From CAWDNM01 sp964521195 (GTDB taxonomy: Bacteria > Actinomycetota > Coriobacteriia > Anaerosomatales > JAAXUF01), in assembly GCA_964521195.1 (NCBI GenBank), contig CAZFRE010000002.1:248001-312000 (forward strand): a stretch of 64,000 bases of DNA, written 5' to 3'. The translations under genes and the position numbers were made by a program. Below the pieces are notes generated by a model. The model worked only from the letters and a program-made list of their open reading frames with translations, made no database searches and was not told the DNA's origin. This document shows, in pieces, positions 26,235 through 35,508 of the stretch (its first letter is position 1; each line of letters opens with the position of its first letter).

Positions 26235-27890
26235 TCAGTCCTCGGCCACCACGCCCGCAGCGTCCTCAAAGTCGCACGCGAACTGCTCGGCGGTGATGTG
26301 CTCGGCATCCGGCAGGTCGATGCGCAGCACGCGCCTGCCAGCGGCGGCGAGCGTGGCCAGGTCGCCCTCCGCCTGAGCGGCATGCAGGTCGCGCAGGGTC
26401 CAGTGCTTGCCCGGGATACAGATGTCGGCGTGGTCGCGTGTCGTGAGCAGCACGAACACGGCGTTGTCGGGACCGCCCTTGTGCAGCTGCCCCGTCGAGT
26501 GCAGGTAGCGTGGGCCGACCTCGAGAGTCACCGCGACGCCCAGCATGGCCGCGACGCGCGGCACGGCCCGCTGCAGCGGTGCGAGCTGTGCGGCATCTTC
26601 CGGGAGGTACGCGAGCAGGCACAGGAAGTCGCCCTCGCGCAGCTGCGCGATCGCGTGCCCGAGTGCGTTGGCGACGGAACGGTCCTCGTGGTCCGGCGCC
26701 GCGAGCGACCCTGCGAAGGTGATGCCGGTTCCTTCGGGAGTGGTGGTATCGGCGGGGATGGGCTCGAGCTCGCCCGCGAGCACCGCGTTCGTGGCGGCCT
26801 TGGCGGCGGCGACGTCGGGCTGCCCGAACGGATTGACGCCGAGCAGCACGCCGAGAAGCGCCACAGCGTGCTCCCAGCGCACGAACTCGGCACCGATGTC
26901 GTAGCCGTCGCGAAGCACGATCTCGTGCACCGGCGCCATCTCCTCGATGCGCGGCAGCCACTCGGAGAGGCGCGAATCGCCTTCGAGCCGCACGACGACG
27001 ACCGCCCGGTCGGGGCCGTAGGCGGTCGGCACGTCGTCAGCGAGCTCGACCACGGGTACGACGCCCACGCCGTCCTTGCCGAGCGACTCCGCGACAAGCT
27101 GCTCCACCCACAGCCCGAAGCTCGCGAGCGGCTCGGAGGCGACGACCGTCAGCTTGTCTCGGCCGATGGCGTGGTTGTCGGCGACGAAGGCGGCGAGGGC
27201 GGCTGCCGGGTTGAGGCCAACGGGCAGCGCGCACTCGGTCTCCATGTGGGAGGCGCGCGCGACGAGTTCGTCGGTGTCGATGCCGAGCAGTGTGGCGGGT
27301 CCCAGCCCGAACGCGGTCAGCGCCGAGAACCGGCCGCCCACCGAGGGCGCGCCATGGAAGATCGCGTGGAAGCCCTCGGCGACGGCGAGGGTCTCAAGTG
27401 AGGTCGACGGGTCGGTGATCGCGATGAATCGCTCGCCGGCAGACTCGCGTCCCAGCTCCTCGTCCGCCTCATTGCGGAAGATCGCGTACAGCGAGAGCGG
27501 CTCGATGGTACCGCCTGACTTGCTCGACACGAAGTAGACAGTGGTAGCCGGGTCGAGGTCGGCGAGGCGTGCGGCCACCGTTCGCGGCGCCGTGGTATCG
27601 AGGACGTGCAGCGTGCGGCAGCAGCTCTCGGCGAGCACGTCACCGATGACGAGCGTCGCAAGTGAGCTGCCGCCCATCCCGAGGACGACGACGTCCCTCA
27701 CGTCGTCGAGTTCCTCGAGCGTGCGCGTGCGGTACTCCGGCATGGGCTGGCAGCAGTGCCCGAGGTCGGTCCATCCCAAGCTGTTGCGCACCAGCTCGAT
27801 TCCGTCCTCATCGGCGACGAACAGCGTTGCGTCCCGGCCGCGGAGCCGGTCCACGGCGTTGACCGAGGCAAGGCGCGACAGTGCATCCAT
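26235..27890 (-). CDS. pgi: Glucose-6-phosphate isomerase of the transaldolase-fusion type
   Basis: Protein of 551 residues related to the C-terminal isomerase half of bifunctional transaldolase/phosphoglucose isomerase proteins. Sugar-isomerase motifs are visible: the GMGGSSLA entry, SSKSGGTIEP, GGRFSALTAFGL, and the C-terminal HSTGQLHKGG. The N-terminal transaldolase half is absent and nothing upstream suggests it was lost recently. The ATG at 27890 follows AAAGGGAACC; a longer reading frame upstream lacks family similarity. It would interconvert glucose 6-phosphate and fructose 6-phosphate. No transaldolase gene is beside it. Confidence 0.85.
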   Translation of the reverse strand: MDALSRLASVNAVDRLRGRDATLFVADEDGIELVRNSLGWTDLGHCCQPMPEYRTRTLEELDDVRDVVVLGMGGSSLATLVIGDVLAESCCRTLHVLDTTAPRTVAARLADLDPATTVYFVSSKSGGTIEPLSLYAIFRNEADEELGRESAGERFIAITDPSTSLETLAVAEGFHAIFHGAPSVGGRFSALTAFGLGPATLLGIDTDELVARASHMETECALPVGLNPAAALAAFVADNHAIGRDKLTVVASEPLASFGLWVEQLVAESLGKDGVGVVPVVELADDVPTAYGPDRAVVVVRLEGDSRLSEWLPRIEEMAPVHEIVLRDGYDIGAEFVRWEHAVALLGVLLGVNPFGQPDVAAAKAATNAVLAGELEPIPADTTTPEGTGITFAGSLAAPDHEDRSVANALGHAIAQLREGDFLCLLAYLPEDAAQLAPLQRAVPRVAAMLGVAVTLEVGPRYLHSTGQLHKGGPDNAVFVLLTTRDHADICIPGKHWTLRDLHAAQAEGDLATLAAAGRRVLRIDLPDAEHITAEQFACDFEDAAGVVAED

Positions 27891-27939
27891 GGTGGTTCCC
27901 TTTCGGAATCGTCTGCCCCGCGACGAGCGGGTCCCTCGG

Positions 27940-28929
27940 TTATTGTGCCCGCTCCGGCGCAAGACTCTCATCGTCGCCGCTTTCCACGCCGGCGGCCTCG
28001 ATCGGTGCGGCGGGCTCAGCCGCCGGAGTGAGCCGGGCGACCGCGAGTCCGCCCGCGACGACCATCGCTCCGCCGACCACCGTCCACGCGGTCAGTGACT
28101 CGCCGAGGAACGCGGCTGCGAACAGCACCGCCGCCACGGGCTCGGCGTACGTGAGGATCGCGGCGTGGTCCGTGCGCGTCGCGCGCAATCCGCCCAGGAA
28201 GATGATGCCGGCCACGGCCGTGTGCACGACGCCGAGCGTCGCCAGCGCGACGTACGAACCCGCCGCCGCCGGACCCTGACCGCGCGCGTACAGGACCGTC
28301 ACGAACGGCAGCAGGATCGCGCTCGCGACCGTGTACTCGACCACCATCAGCGCGGCTCCCGAGATGCCGCGCAGGATCTTCTTGCTTCGCAGCAGGAGCG
28401 TCGCGTAGGTGAGCGCCGAGAGGAACGCCAGTACCGCCCCGAACAGCTCGCTGCCGCCGGCGACCGCAAGCCCCTGCGGAGCCAGGATGACGACGATGCC
28501 GCCGAGTGAGAGCCCCAGCGGGAGCAGTATCCGCAGGTCGAAACGCTCCCCGGTGACGAACGGGGCGAGTGCCGCCACGAAGACCGGGCCCGTGTAGCCG
28601 AGCAGCTCGGCGGTCGCGACGTTCGTGCGATCCAGCGCCGAGAGGAACAGCACCCAGTTCAGCGTGAGGATGACGCCCTGCCCGGCGACCTGAAGCAGCT
28701 TGGACCGCGACAGGCCGGTGATCTCGGAGAAGCGCCCGGTGACGAGCATGTAGATGGCCAGCGTGACCGCCGCGAAGAACACGCGGTAGAACACCTTGAT
28801 GACGCTCGCGCCGTCGGCCGCGCGCAGCACGAGCGGAATCGTGCCCCAGATGACGCCCGCGATGGCGACTCGGCTCAGACCGATGAGGTTGTCTCGGCGG
28901 GTTGTGGCTTCGGATGCGGAGGAAGGCAT
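27940..28929 (-). CDS. EamA/DMT superfamily transporter
   Basis: Integral membrane protein of 329 residues with ten predicted helices in two EamA repeats. The first starts at IAGVIWGTIPLVLR, with the TNVATAELLGYTGPVF segment at its end. The second starts near LFGAVLAFLSALTYATL and ends DHAAILTYAEPVAAVLFAA. Such proteins export amino acids, nucleotides or other metabolites. The hydrophilic tail after residue 305 is rich in Glu and Ala. The gene lies 49 bases upstream of the isomerase on the same strand, and the two may form one transcript. The substrate is unknown. Confidence 0.85.
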   Translation of the reverse strand: MPSSASEATTRRDNLIGLSRVAIAGVIWGTIPLVLRAADGASVIKVFYRVFFAAVTLAIYMLVTGRFSEITGLSRSKLLQVAGQGVILTLNWVLFLSALDRTNVATAELLGYTGPVFVAALAPFVTGERFDLRILLPLGLSLGGIVVILAPQGLAVAGGSELFGAVLAFLSALTYATLLLRSKKILRGISGAALMVVEYTVASAILLPFVTVLYARGQGPAAAGSYVALATLGVVHTAVAGIIFLGGLRATRTDHAAILTYAEPVAAVLFAAAFLGESLTAWTVVGGAMVVAGGLAVARLTPAAEPAAPIEAAGVESGDDESLAPERAQ

Positions 28930-28982
28930 GGGAGGAGTCTAGCGGAAACCGCGCGCCACCTGCGGTGCAGGTGGACGAAGAC

Positions 28983-30551
28983 TCACTCGGAACCGCGGCG
29001 CTCGGCGGCCCGTCGAGCGTGCTCGCCCGGGAGCGGGCAGGTGTTGGGACCGGACACGAGCTCGGTGCACTCCCGTTCGATGCCCTTGAGCGTCCCCGTG
29101 AACACGAAGTGGTGAAACGGCAGTACCGCGTACCAGTACAGCCGTCCGAGTACGCCCTTGGCGTCGAACGTCGCCGTCTGACGCACGAGCGTACCGTCCG
29201 CCTCGGGCGACAGCTCGTATTGGAGCCAGCCCCTGCCCGGCATGACCATCTCGGCCTCGAGCCGCAGGAGCCTGGGCGACTCGACCTTCTCGACGCGCCA
29301 CCACTCGAGCACGTCGCCCTCGACGAGTGCGTACTGGTCGCGCCGCCCGCGCCGTCTGCCGGGGCCGCCGAGCAGGATGTCGAAGAAGCCGCGGATGTCC
29401 CACAGCGTGTCGAACGCGTACCAGCCGTTCTCGCCACCGATGCAGGCGATCGGGTCGAACGCCGCCTCCGGTGGGCACGCCACCTTGAGCGTACGCGAGT
29501 CCACGTAGCGGCCTTCGCGTTCGAAGTCAGGCGACGCGTCGGCGGGACGGTCCGCCAGCTCGTCGTTCCACCGCATCGCCGAGAAGGCTGCCTCTTCCGC
29601 AGCGAATGCGCGATCGTAGGCCTCGGACGCGCCGATGGGCCGGATGGCAGGGAAGTCGCGGGTGGCGGCGTCGCTCGTGACGATCGTGGGGTGACGAAGT
29701 GACTCGGCGAGCTGACGACCGACGGTGGCCTGCTTGGGCGTGAACAGGTAGAGCCACCAGCCGGACAGGCCCGGGGACAGCACCGGCACGGGGATGATGA
29801 GACGCGTCAGACCGCGCCGCTCACCGTACATACGCAGCAGGTCGCCGTAGGTGACGATGTCTGCGCCGCCCACTTCGTAGATGCGGTGCGGCCGGCTCGC
29901 GTCGTCGGGCAGGTCGACCGCCGCAACGAGGTAGCGCACCACGTCATCGATCGCGATGGGCTGACAGGGCATGCGGACCCAGCGCGGTGTCGTCATCGCC
30001 GGCAGCTTCTCGACCAGGTTGCGGATCATCTCGAACGACGTCGAGCCGCTGCCGATCACGATCGAGGCGCGGAACTCGACGACCGGTACCCCTGTCGATG
30101 CAAGGACGCGCCCGACCTCATGGCGGCTTGCCAGGTGCTCGGACAGCTTGCCCGGGTCGCCGCCGAGGCCGCCGAAGAAGACGATGCGGCGCACGCCGGC
30201 CTCTCGCGCAGCCTCGGCGAAGATGGTCGCCGCATGACGGTCCCGCTCGGCGTAGTCGGCGCCGCCGCCCAGCGTGTGCACCAGGTAGAAGGCGGTATCG
30301 ACCTCCTCAAGAGCGGTACGCACCGCAAGCGCGTCGAACGCATCCGCCGAGACGACCTCGGTACGCTCGGTGACGATGCCACGGAGCCGCTCGGGGGAGC
30401 GAGCGGCCGCACGGACGTGGTAGCCGGCCGACTCGAGGGGCTTGACGATGCTCCGACCGATGTAGCCGGTGCAGGCGGTGACCAGAATGGTGCGCGTCGC
30501 TCCTATGTCGGCCGACCCGCTCTGCGCAGCGGGTGCGTCACTTCTCGGCAC
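28983..30551 (-). CDS. SDR-type NAD(P)-binding protein with C-terminal DUF2867 domain
   Basis: Protein of 522 residues. The first 300 residues form an atypical short-chain-dehydrogenase/NmrA-like Rossmann domain, and the remainder matches the DUF2867 domain seen in this fusion in many bacteria (WYAFDTLWDIRG and LPFHHFVFTG are recognisable). The dinucleotide motif reads TACTGYIG where TGATGYIG is usual, so the first Gly is replaced by Ala and the Ala by Cys; cofactor use may be affected. The GTG at 30551 has GGAGGG eight bases upstream. The role is unknown; relatives are annotated only as oxidoreductases. Confidence 0.8.
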   Translation of the reverse strand: MPRSDAPAAQSGSADIGATRTILVTACTGYIGRSIVKPLESAGYHVRAAARSPERLRGIVTERTEVVSADAFDALAVRTALEEVDTAFYLVHTLGGGADYAERDRHAATIFAEAAREAGVRRIVFFGGLGGDPGKLSEHLASRHEVGRVLASTGVPVVEFRASIVIGSGSTSFEMIRNLVEKLPAMTTPRWVRMPCQPIAIDDVVRYLVAAVDLPDDASRPHRIYEVGGADIVTYGDLLRMYGERRGLTRLIIPVPVLSPGLSGWWLYLFTPKQATVGRQLAESLRHPTIVTSDAATRDFPAIRPIGASEAYDRAFAAEEAAFSAMRWNDELADRPADASPDFEREGRYVDSRTLKVACPPEAAFDPIACIGGENGWYAFDTLWDIRGFFDILLGGPGRRRGRRDQYALVEGDVLEWWRVEKVESPRLLRLEAEMVMPGRGWLQYELSPEADGTLVRQTATFDAKGVLGRLYWYAVLPFHHFVFTGTLKGIERECTELVSGPNTCPLPGEHARRAAERRGSE

Positions 30552-30628
30552 AGCCGCTACCCTCCACGAAGCATCTCATCTCGTTTGGTTCCTACCCGAC
30601 ATCTCCCGGCGGCGGGCACCGAACGCAC

Positions 30629-30655
30629 GACGGCCGCCCACGAGGGACGGCCGTC
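30629..30655 (-). terminator. Putative terminator of the hyp operon
   Basis: Bases 30629-30639 pair with 30644-30655 apart from one unpaired A at 30647, giving an eleven-base stem with loop ACGA. It lies 27 bases beyond the hypE stop in the direction of transcription. There is no T-run on the minus strand. Confidence 0.5.
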
Positions 30656-30681
30656 GGGGTGCAGGCGCGGGTGCCGCCGCG

Positions 30682-31689
30682 CTAGCAGATCCTCGGTAGT
30701 TGCTCGCCGACCAGCATGTCCATGACGCGCGTGGCGCCGAAGCTCGTCTTGACGTAGACCTTGCCCTTGCCCTCTTCGATGTCGCCGATGATCGCGGCGT
30801 CTGCGCCGTACGGCGACGCCTTCATCGCGGCGAGCGCGGCCTCGGCCTGGTTCGCGGGCACGATGGCGACCATCTTGCCCTCGTTGGCGACCTGGAAGAC
30901 GTCGTAGCCGAGCATCTCGGATGCGCCGCGCACCTGCGGTCGTACCGGGACGTCGTTCTCGGTGACGGTGATGTTGACACCGGACGCCGAGGCCATCTCG
31001 TTCAGCGTCGAAGACAGGCCACCGCGGGTGGGGTCGCGGAAGCAGCGCGTGTCGGGCGCGGCGGCCAGCACGTTGGCGATGAGCTGGTTGAGCGGCGCGG
31101 CGTCGGTCTCGATGCTCGTCTCGAAGGACAGACCCTCGCGGGTCGAGATGATCGCGATGCCGTGGTCGCCGAGCGTGCCGGACAGCAGCACCTTGTCGCC
31201 GGGCTTGCAGTAGCTGCCCGACAGGTCGATGCCCTCGGCGAGTGTGCCGATGCCGGCAGTGTTGATGAAGATGCCGTCACCGTGACCCTTCTCGACGACC
31301 TTCGTGTCGCCGGTGACCAGGTGCACGCCGGCCTCGCGGGCCGCGTCGCGCATCGAGATGAGCACGCGCCGGAGGTCTTCGATGCGGAAGCCCTCTTCGA
31401 GCACGAAGCCCACCGAGAGGTAGAGCGGGGTCGCTCCGCTCGTCGCGACGTCGTTGACGGTGCCGCACACGGCGAGACGCCCGATATCCCCGCCCGGGAA
31501 GAAGATCGGGTTGACGACGTAGGTGTCGGTCGAGAACGCGACGCGGCCGGCCGGGAACGGGAGCGAGGCTGCGTCGTCGAGGCGCTTCAGGGCATCATCG
31601 GCGAAGTCGGGGACGATGATCTCCTCGATGAGCTCGCGCATCATCGTGCCGCCGGAACCGTGCGCAAGAAGAATCCGGTCAGAGTGCAT
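30682..31689 (-). CDS. hypE: Hydrogenase maturation protein HypE
   Basis: Protein of 335 residues that dehydrates the carbamoyl group on its C-terminal Cys to the cyanide ligand of the [NiFe] active site. The N-terminus HGSGGTMMRELI, the ATP-binding GDTKVVEKGHGDGIFI region, the DPTRGGL segment and the C-terminal end PRIC with its essential terminal Cys are all present. The full family length is kept. It is the last gene of the operon, six bases after hypD. Confidence 0.96.
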   Translation of the reverse strand: MHSDRILLAHGSGGTMMRELIEEIIVPDFADDALKRLDDAASLPFPAGRVAFSTDTYVVNPIFFPGGDIGRLAVCGTVNDVATSGATPLYLSVGFVLEEGFRIEDLRRVLISMRDAAREAGVHLVTGDTKVVEKGHGDGIFINTAGIGTLAEGIDLSGSYCKPGDKVLLSGTLGDHGIAIISTREGLSFETSIETDAAPLNQLIANVLAAAPDTRCFRDPTRGGLSSTLNEMASASGVNITVTENDVPVRPQVRGASEMLGYDVFQVANEGKMVAIVPANQAEAALAAMKASPYGADAAIIGDIEEGKGKVYVKTSFGATRVMDMLVGEQLPRIC

Positions 31690-31695
31690 GGGCGC

Positions 31696-32799
31696 CTATG
31701 CCTTCCCGTAGTCGGTGAAGCGGTAGTAGGCCGCGCAGCTGCCTTCCGAGGAGACCATGCACGGACCGATGGGGTGCTCGGGCGTGCAGGCCCGAGCGAA
31801 CAGCTTGCACTGGTAGGGGAGCGTGATGCCGCGCAGGACCTCGCCGCACTGGCAGCCCTTGATCGCCTTGGGCTCCGGCGGGTTGATCGGCGCGAGCTTC
31901 ACGACCGCGTTGTAATCGTCGTACTCCGGGCGAAGCCCCAGCCCGGTCCCGGGGATGACCCCGATGCCGCGCCAGTCCGCGTCGATGGGCTCGAAGTACT
32001 TCTCGACGAGCGCCCACGCGGTGGGATTGCCCTTGTCCGAGACGCCCCGGTGATAGCCGATCTCGATTTCGGCGCGGCCTTCCTCGAGCTGCTTCAGGAG
32101 CATGTAGATGCCCTGCAACACGTCGACCGGCTCGAACCCGGTGATGACGCCCGGGATGTGGAGTTCCTCGGCGAGGAAGCGATAGGGTTCGGGCCCGATG
32201 ATGGTGGAGACGTGGCCCGGCAGGATGAACGCGTCGATCTTGACCTCGGGGTCGTTGGCGAGTGCCCCGAGCGCGATCGGCACCGTCTTGTGCGCCGAGA
32301 AGACGCTGAAGTTGGCGAGCCCCAGCTCCTGCGCGCGCTGGATCGACGCCGCGATGAGCGGGATGGTGGTCTCGAAGCCGACCGCGATGAATACGACCTG
32401 CTTGTCCGGCTCCTTCTGCGCGAGCGCGAGTGCGTCGAGCGGGGAGTAGACGATCCGGACGTCGTGCCCGTCGGCCTTCTCGCGGGCCATCGACGAGTAG
32501 CTGCCGGGGACCTTCATCATGTCGCCGAAGGTGGTGACGATGGTGTCGGGCCGTTTCGCGATCTCGATCGCGATGTCGATATCCTCGTTGGCGGTGACAC
32601 AGACCGGACAGCCGGGGCCCGAGAGAAGCGTCACGTTCTGCGGCATGACGGCCCGCAGGCCGTTCTTGGCGATCGCGACGGTATGCGTGCCGCACACCTC
32701 CATGATCTTGACCTCGCGGCCGATCTTGTCGGCGGAGTCGGCGATGGCGGCGATCAGACCCCGCGCTATCTCGGGGTCGCGAAACTGCGAGAGGTCCAT
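31696..32799 (-). CDS. hypD: Hydrogenase maturation protein HypD
   Basis: Iron-sulfur protein of 367 residues that, with HypC, assembles the Fe(CN)2CO unit of [NiFe]-hydrogenases. The family motifs are visible: MEVCGTHTVAI near residue 35, LSGPGCPVCV, FAVGFETT-type GFETTIP, FILPGHVS, and the C-terminal cysteines CQCGEVLRG and SEGSCAAYYR. Length matches the family. It is six bases downstream of hypC and six bases upstream of hypE. Confidence 0.96.
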   Translation of the reverse strand: MDLSQFRDPEIARGLIAAIADSADKIGREVKIMEVCGTHTVAIAKNGLRAVMPQNVTLLSGPGCPVCVTANEDIDIAIEIAKRPDTIVTTFGDMMKVPGSYSSMAREKADGHDVRIVYSPLDALALAQKEPDKQVVFIAVGFETTIPLIAASIQRAQELGLANFSVFSAHKTVPIALGALANDPEVKIDAFILPGHVSTIIGPEPYRFLAEELHIPGVITGFEPVDVLQGIYMLLKQLEEGRAEIEIGYHRGVSDKGNPTAWALVEKYFEPIDADWRGIGVIPGTGLGLRPEYDDYNAVVKLAPINPPEPKAIKGCQCGEVLRGITLPYQCKLFARACTPEHPIGPCMVSSEGSCAAYYRFTDYGKA

Positions 32800-32805
32800 C
32801 GAGCC

Positions 32806-33066
32806 CTACGCCTCCTCGAGGATGCCCAGGGCGGCCTCTTCTTCCTCCTGGAAGAACGGGATCTCCTTGAGGAGCTCAAGGGTGTCGTTGGCGACTTCCT
32901 CGTCGATGACCTGGAGCGCGAAGCCCGCGTGCACGAGGATGAAGTCACCCTCGACGGCCTCCGGTACGAGATCGAGCGAGACCTTGCGGGTCACGCCCAT
33001 GATATCGACGGTCGACATGCGGTACTCGTCGATTGCGGTGATGCGTGCCGGGATCGCAAGACACAT
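32806..33066 (-). CDS. hypC: Hydrogenase maturation chaperone HypC
   Basis: Small chaperone of 86 residues that binds the iron ligand unit and the hydrogenase large subunit. The essential N-terminal MCLAIPARI with Cys2 is present, followed by the SLDLVPEAVEGDFILVHAGFA core and a Glu-rich tail. The ATG follows CAGGAGGG. It lies between hypF (48-base gap) and hypD (6-base gap). Confidence 0.95.
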   Translation of the reverse strand: MCLAIPARITAIDEYRMSTVDIMGVTRKVSLDLVPEAVEGDFILVHAGFALQVIDEEVANDTLELLKEIPFFQEEEEAALGILEEA

Positions 33067-33114
33067 ATCCCTGAACCCTCCTGTTGCCGGATGCTCGAGA
33101 CCCAGGTCTCAGCA

Positions 33115-35508
33115 TCAAATCCCATGCCGCCTGGCCCAAGCCACAACGGCTTGTCCAAACGAGACAGCTCCGTCGTTCACCGGCAGCCGAACGTGGTTGA
33201 GGGGCACCAGGCCCTCCTGCTTCAGCGCACTCACGGACTGGCCCAAGACGAGCCGGTTCATGAACACGCCTCCACCGAGTGCAACGTAGCGCGTGCCGGC
33301 ACGCTCAGCTGCAGTCTGTCCCACGCGGACTATACACTCGACCACCGCGCGGTGGAATCTGGACGACATTACCCCTATAGGTATATCACCTGCGATGTCG
33401 TTGAGCAAAGCCTCGAGAACGGGCCGCGGATCGAGGATGAGCGGCGTCTGCGAATCGGTGAACGGTGATGTATCAGGTGTTACAATCGCGAACTCGTACG
33501 CGCCTTGCGCCGAAGCGTCCGCAGCGGCCTCGAGCAGGATCGCGGCCTCGCCTTCGTAGCGCGCGTCGTCCGCCACACCGATGAGTGCCGCGACGCTGTC
33601 GAACAGCCTGCCCATGGAGCTCGTGAGCGGGCAGTTCACGCCCCGCTCGATCATGCGCAGCAGCGTGCTCTCCTCATTGTCGGCGAGTCGTGAACGCAGC
33701 GGTGCCGCGCCGGGGTGGTCGAGTAGCCCGAGCGCCGAGAGCGTGCCCACGGCCATGCGGGCGGGTCGCTTGACCGCGCCGGCGCCTCCGGGCATCGGAA
33801 CGTAGGCCAGATGGGCGAACCGCTCGTAGCTCGACCAGTCGGCGAGCAGGACCTCGCCGCCCCAGATGCGACCGTCCTCGCCGTAGCCGGTGCCATCGAG
33901 CGCGATGCCGACAACGCGCTCGCTCACACCGTTCTCGGCGGTGACGGAGACGATGTGCGCGTGGTGGTGCTGCACTCCGACCTTGGGCAACTCGAGCTCA
34001 AGTGCCCACTTGGTGGAGAGGTACTCGGGATGCAGGTCGTGCGCGACCATCTCTGGTGAGATGCGGAAGAGCTGTTCGTAGAGACGCTCAGTGCGCTCGA
34101 AGGACTCGAGCGTCTCGGCGTTCTCCATGTCTCCGATGTGCTGGCTCACGAACGCGTATCCCCGGGTGAGCAGCGTGAAGGTGTTCTTCTGCTCGGGGCC
34201 CGCAGCGAGGATGTCGGTGTCTGTCGTGAAGGGTAGGGAGATCGGGAACGGCGCCAAGCCTCGACTGCGACGCACCGGCTCGACGATGCCGTCGACGACG
34301 CGAAGCACGGAGTCGTCGTAGCGCGAGAGGATCGCGCGGTCGTGGAGTAGGAACGCGTCGGCGATCTCGGCGAGGCGGTCAAGGGCCTCGGCGTTGTCGG
34401 TGGCGATGGGTTCGTCGCTCAGGTTGCCGCTCGTCATCACGAGCGGGCGGCCGTCGACGGCGTCGAGAAGCAGGTGGTGGAGCGGGGTGTAAGGGAGCAT
34501 CACGCCGATCTCGGTGAGGCCGTCGGCGACGCCGGGGGCGAGCTGTCCGCGGGGGCCACCGAGGGGTCCGGCGCCCGGGGTCGCGTGCTTCCTGAGGAGC
34601 ACGATGGGGCGGACTACTCCGGCAAGCAGGGCCTCTTCTTCGGGGCCGACTTCGCAGTACTCGCGGGCTGTATCGAGATCCCTGACCATGATGGCGAGCG
34701 GCTTGCCCCAGCGGCGCTTGCGCTGCCGGAGGCGGGCGACGGCGACCGGGTTGGTGGCGTCGCAGGCCAGGTGGAAGCCGCCGAGGCCCTTGATCGCGAG
34801 GGTGTCGCCCGCGAGCAGCTTCGCGGCGGCTGCGGCGAGGATCTCGTCGGAGCGAGCCGCCTCGATGTCGCGGTCGCGGTGGGGTCGCGGGGCCACCTCG
34901 CGCTCGGGCGTCCACGCCCAGTCGAAGGGGGCGTCACCGGCGTTGAGATACAAGCGTGGGCCGCAGATGAAGCAGGCATCGGGCTGCGCGTGAAAGCGGC
35001 GATCGCTGGGGTCGCCGTACTCCTCGGCGCACTGGGGACACATGGGGAAGTCGCGCATCGACGTCATCGGGCGGTCGTAGGGGACGTCGCCGATGATCGT
35101 GAAGCGCGGGCCGCAGTTGGTGCAGTTGATGAACGGGTAGCGGTACCGGCGGTCGCTCGGGGCGAACAGCTCGGCGGCGCATTCGGGGCAGGTGGCGATA
35201 TCCGGAGACACCAGCGTCATCGCGCCCTCCTCGGCACGCGAGGCACGGATCTCGAAGTCGCGGAAGTCCTCGGGCTCGATCTCCTCGGCGACGATCGACT
35301 CGATGACGGCCATCGCGGGCGCGCGGTCGCGAATCGCCTGGGGGAACGCGTCGACGGTGGCGTTGTCGCCCTCGACGACGGCGTAGACACCGTCGCTGGC
35401 GTTGAGCACCCAGCCGGCGAGTCCCTCCTCGAGGGCGAGGTTGTATACGAAGGGTCGGAACCCGACACCTTGGACGATGCCGGTGATGTGCAGGGACAGC
35501 GCCTTCAT
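33115..35508 (-). CDS. hypF: Carbamoyltransferase HypF
   Basis: Protein of 797 residues that uses carbamoyl phosphate and ATP to modify the C-terminal Cys of HypE. Domains in order are acylphosphatase (residues 1-90, GIVQGVGFRPFVYNLA), two C4 zinc fingers (CPEC with CTNC, and CPQC with CFIC), a YrdC-like domain (about 195-375), and a Kae1-like carbamoyltransferase domain containing HHHAH and the GGVFMN motif. Its start overlaps the stop of the zinc ribbon-HEPN gene by four bases. Codon use near the C-terminal end is slightly more AT-rich than around it, but the frame is intact. Confidence 0.95.
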   Translation of the reverse strand: MKALSLHITGIVQGVGFRPFVYNLALEEGLAGWVLNASDGVYAVVEGDNATVDAFPQAIRDRAPAMAVIESIVAEEIEPEDFRDFEIRASRAEEGAMTLVSPDIATCPECAAELFAPSDRRYRYPFINCTNCGPRFTIIGDVPYDRPMTSMRDFPMCPQCAEEYGDPSDRRFHAQPDACFICGPRLYLNAGDAPFDWAWTPEREVAPRPHRDRDIEAARSDEILAAAAAKLLAGDTLAIKGLGGFHLACDATNPVAVARLRQRKRRWGKPLAIMVRDLDTAREYCEVGPEEEALLAGVVRPIVLLRKHATPGAGPLGGPRGQLAPGVADGLTEIGVMLPYTPLHHLLLDAVDGRPLVMTSGNLSDEPIATDNAEALDRLAEIADAFLLHDRAILSRYDDSVLRVVDGIVEPVRRSRGLAPFPISLPFTTDTDILAAGPEQKNTFTLLTRGYAFVSQHIGDMENAETLESFERTERLYEQLFRISPEMVAHDLHPEYLSTKWALELELPKVGVQHHHAHIVSVTAENGVSERVVGIALDGTGYGEDGRIWGGEVLLADWSSYERFAHLAYVPMPGGAGAVKRPARMAVGTLSALGLLDHPGAAPLRSRLADNEESTLLRMIERGVNCPLTSSMGRLFDSVAALIGVADDARYEGEAAILLEAAADASAQGAYEFAIVTPDTSPFTDSQTPLILDPRPVLEALLNDIAGDIPIGVMSSRFHRAVVECIVRVGQTAAERAGTRYVALGGGVFMNRLVLGQSVSALKQEGLVPLNHVRLPVNDGAVSFGQAVVAWARRHGI

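Noticed and set aside
30700..33468. A 922-codon plus-strand frame opposite hypE, hypD, hypC and hypF
   Set aside because: It is a mirror of real hyp genes on the minus strand; composition is that of a shadow and no motif is visible.
33465..33500. An extended -10-like box (TGTTACAAT) on the plus strand inside hypF, with a GTGTTAC that resembles a NikR half-site
   Set aside because: It has no -35 box, no partner half-site and no plus-strand gene downstream; it lies in the coding region of hypF.
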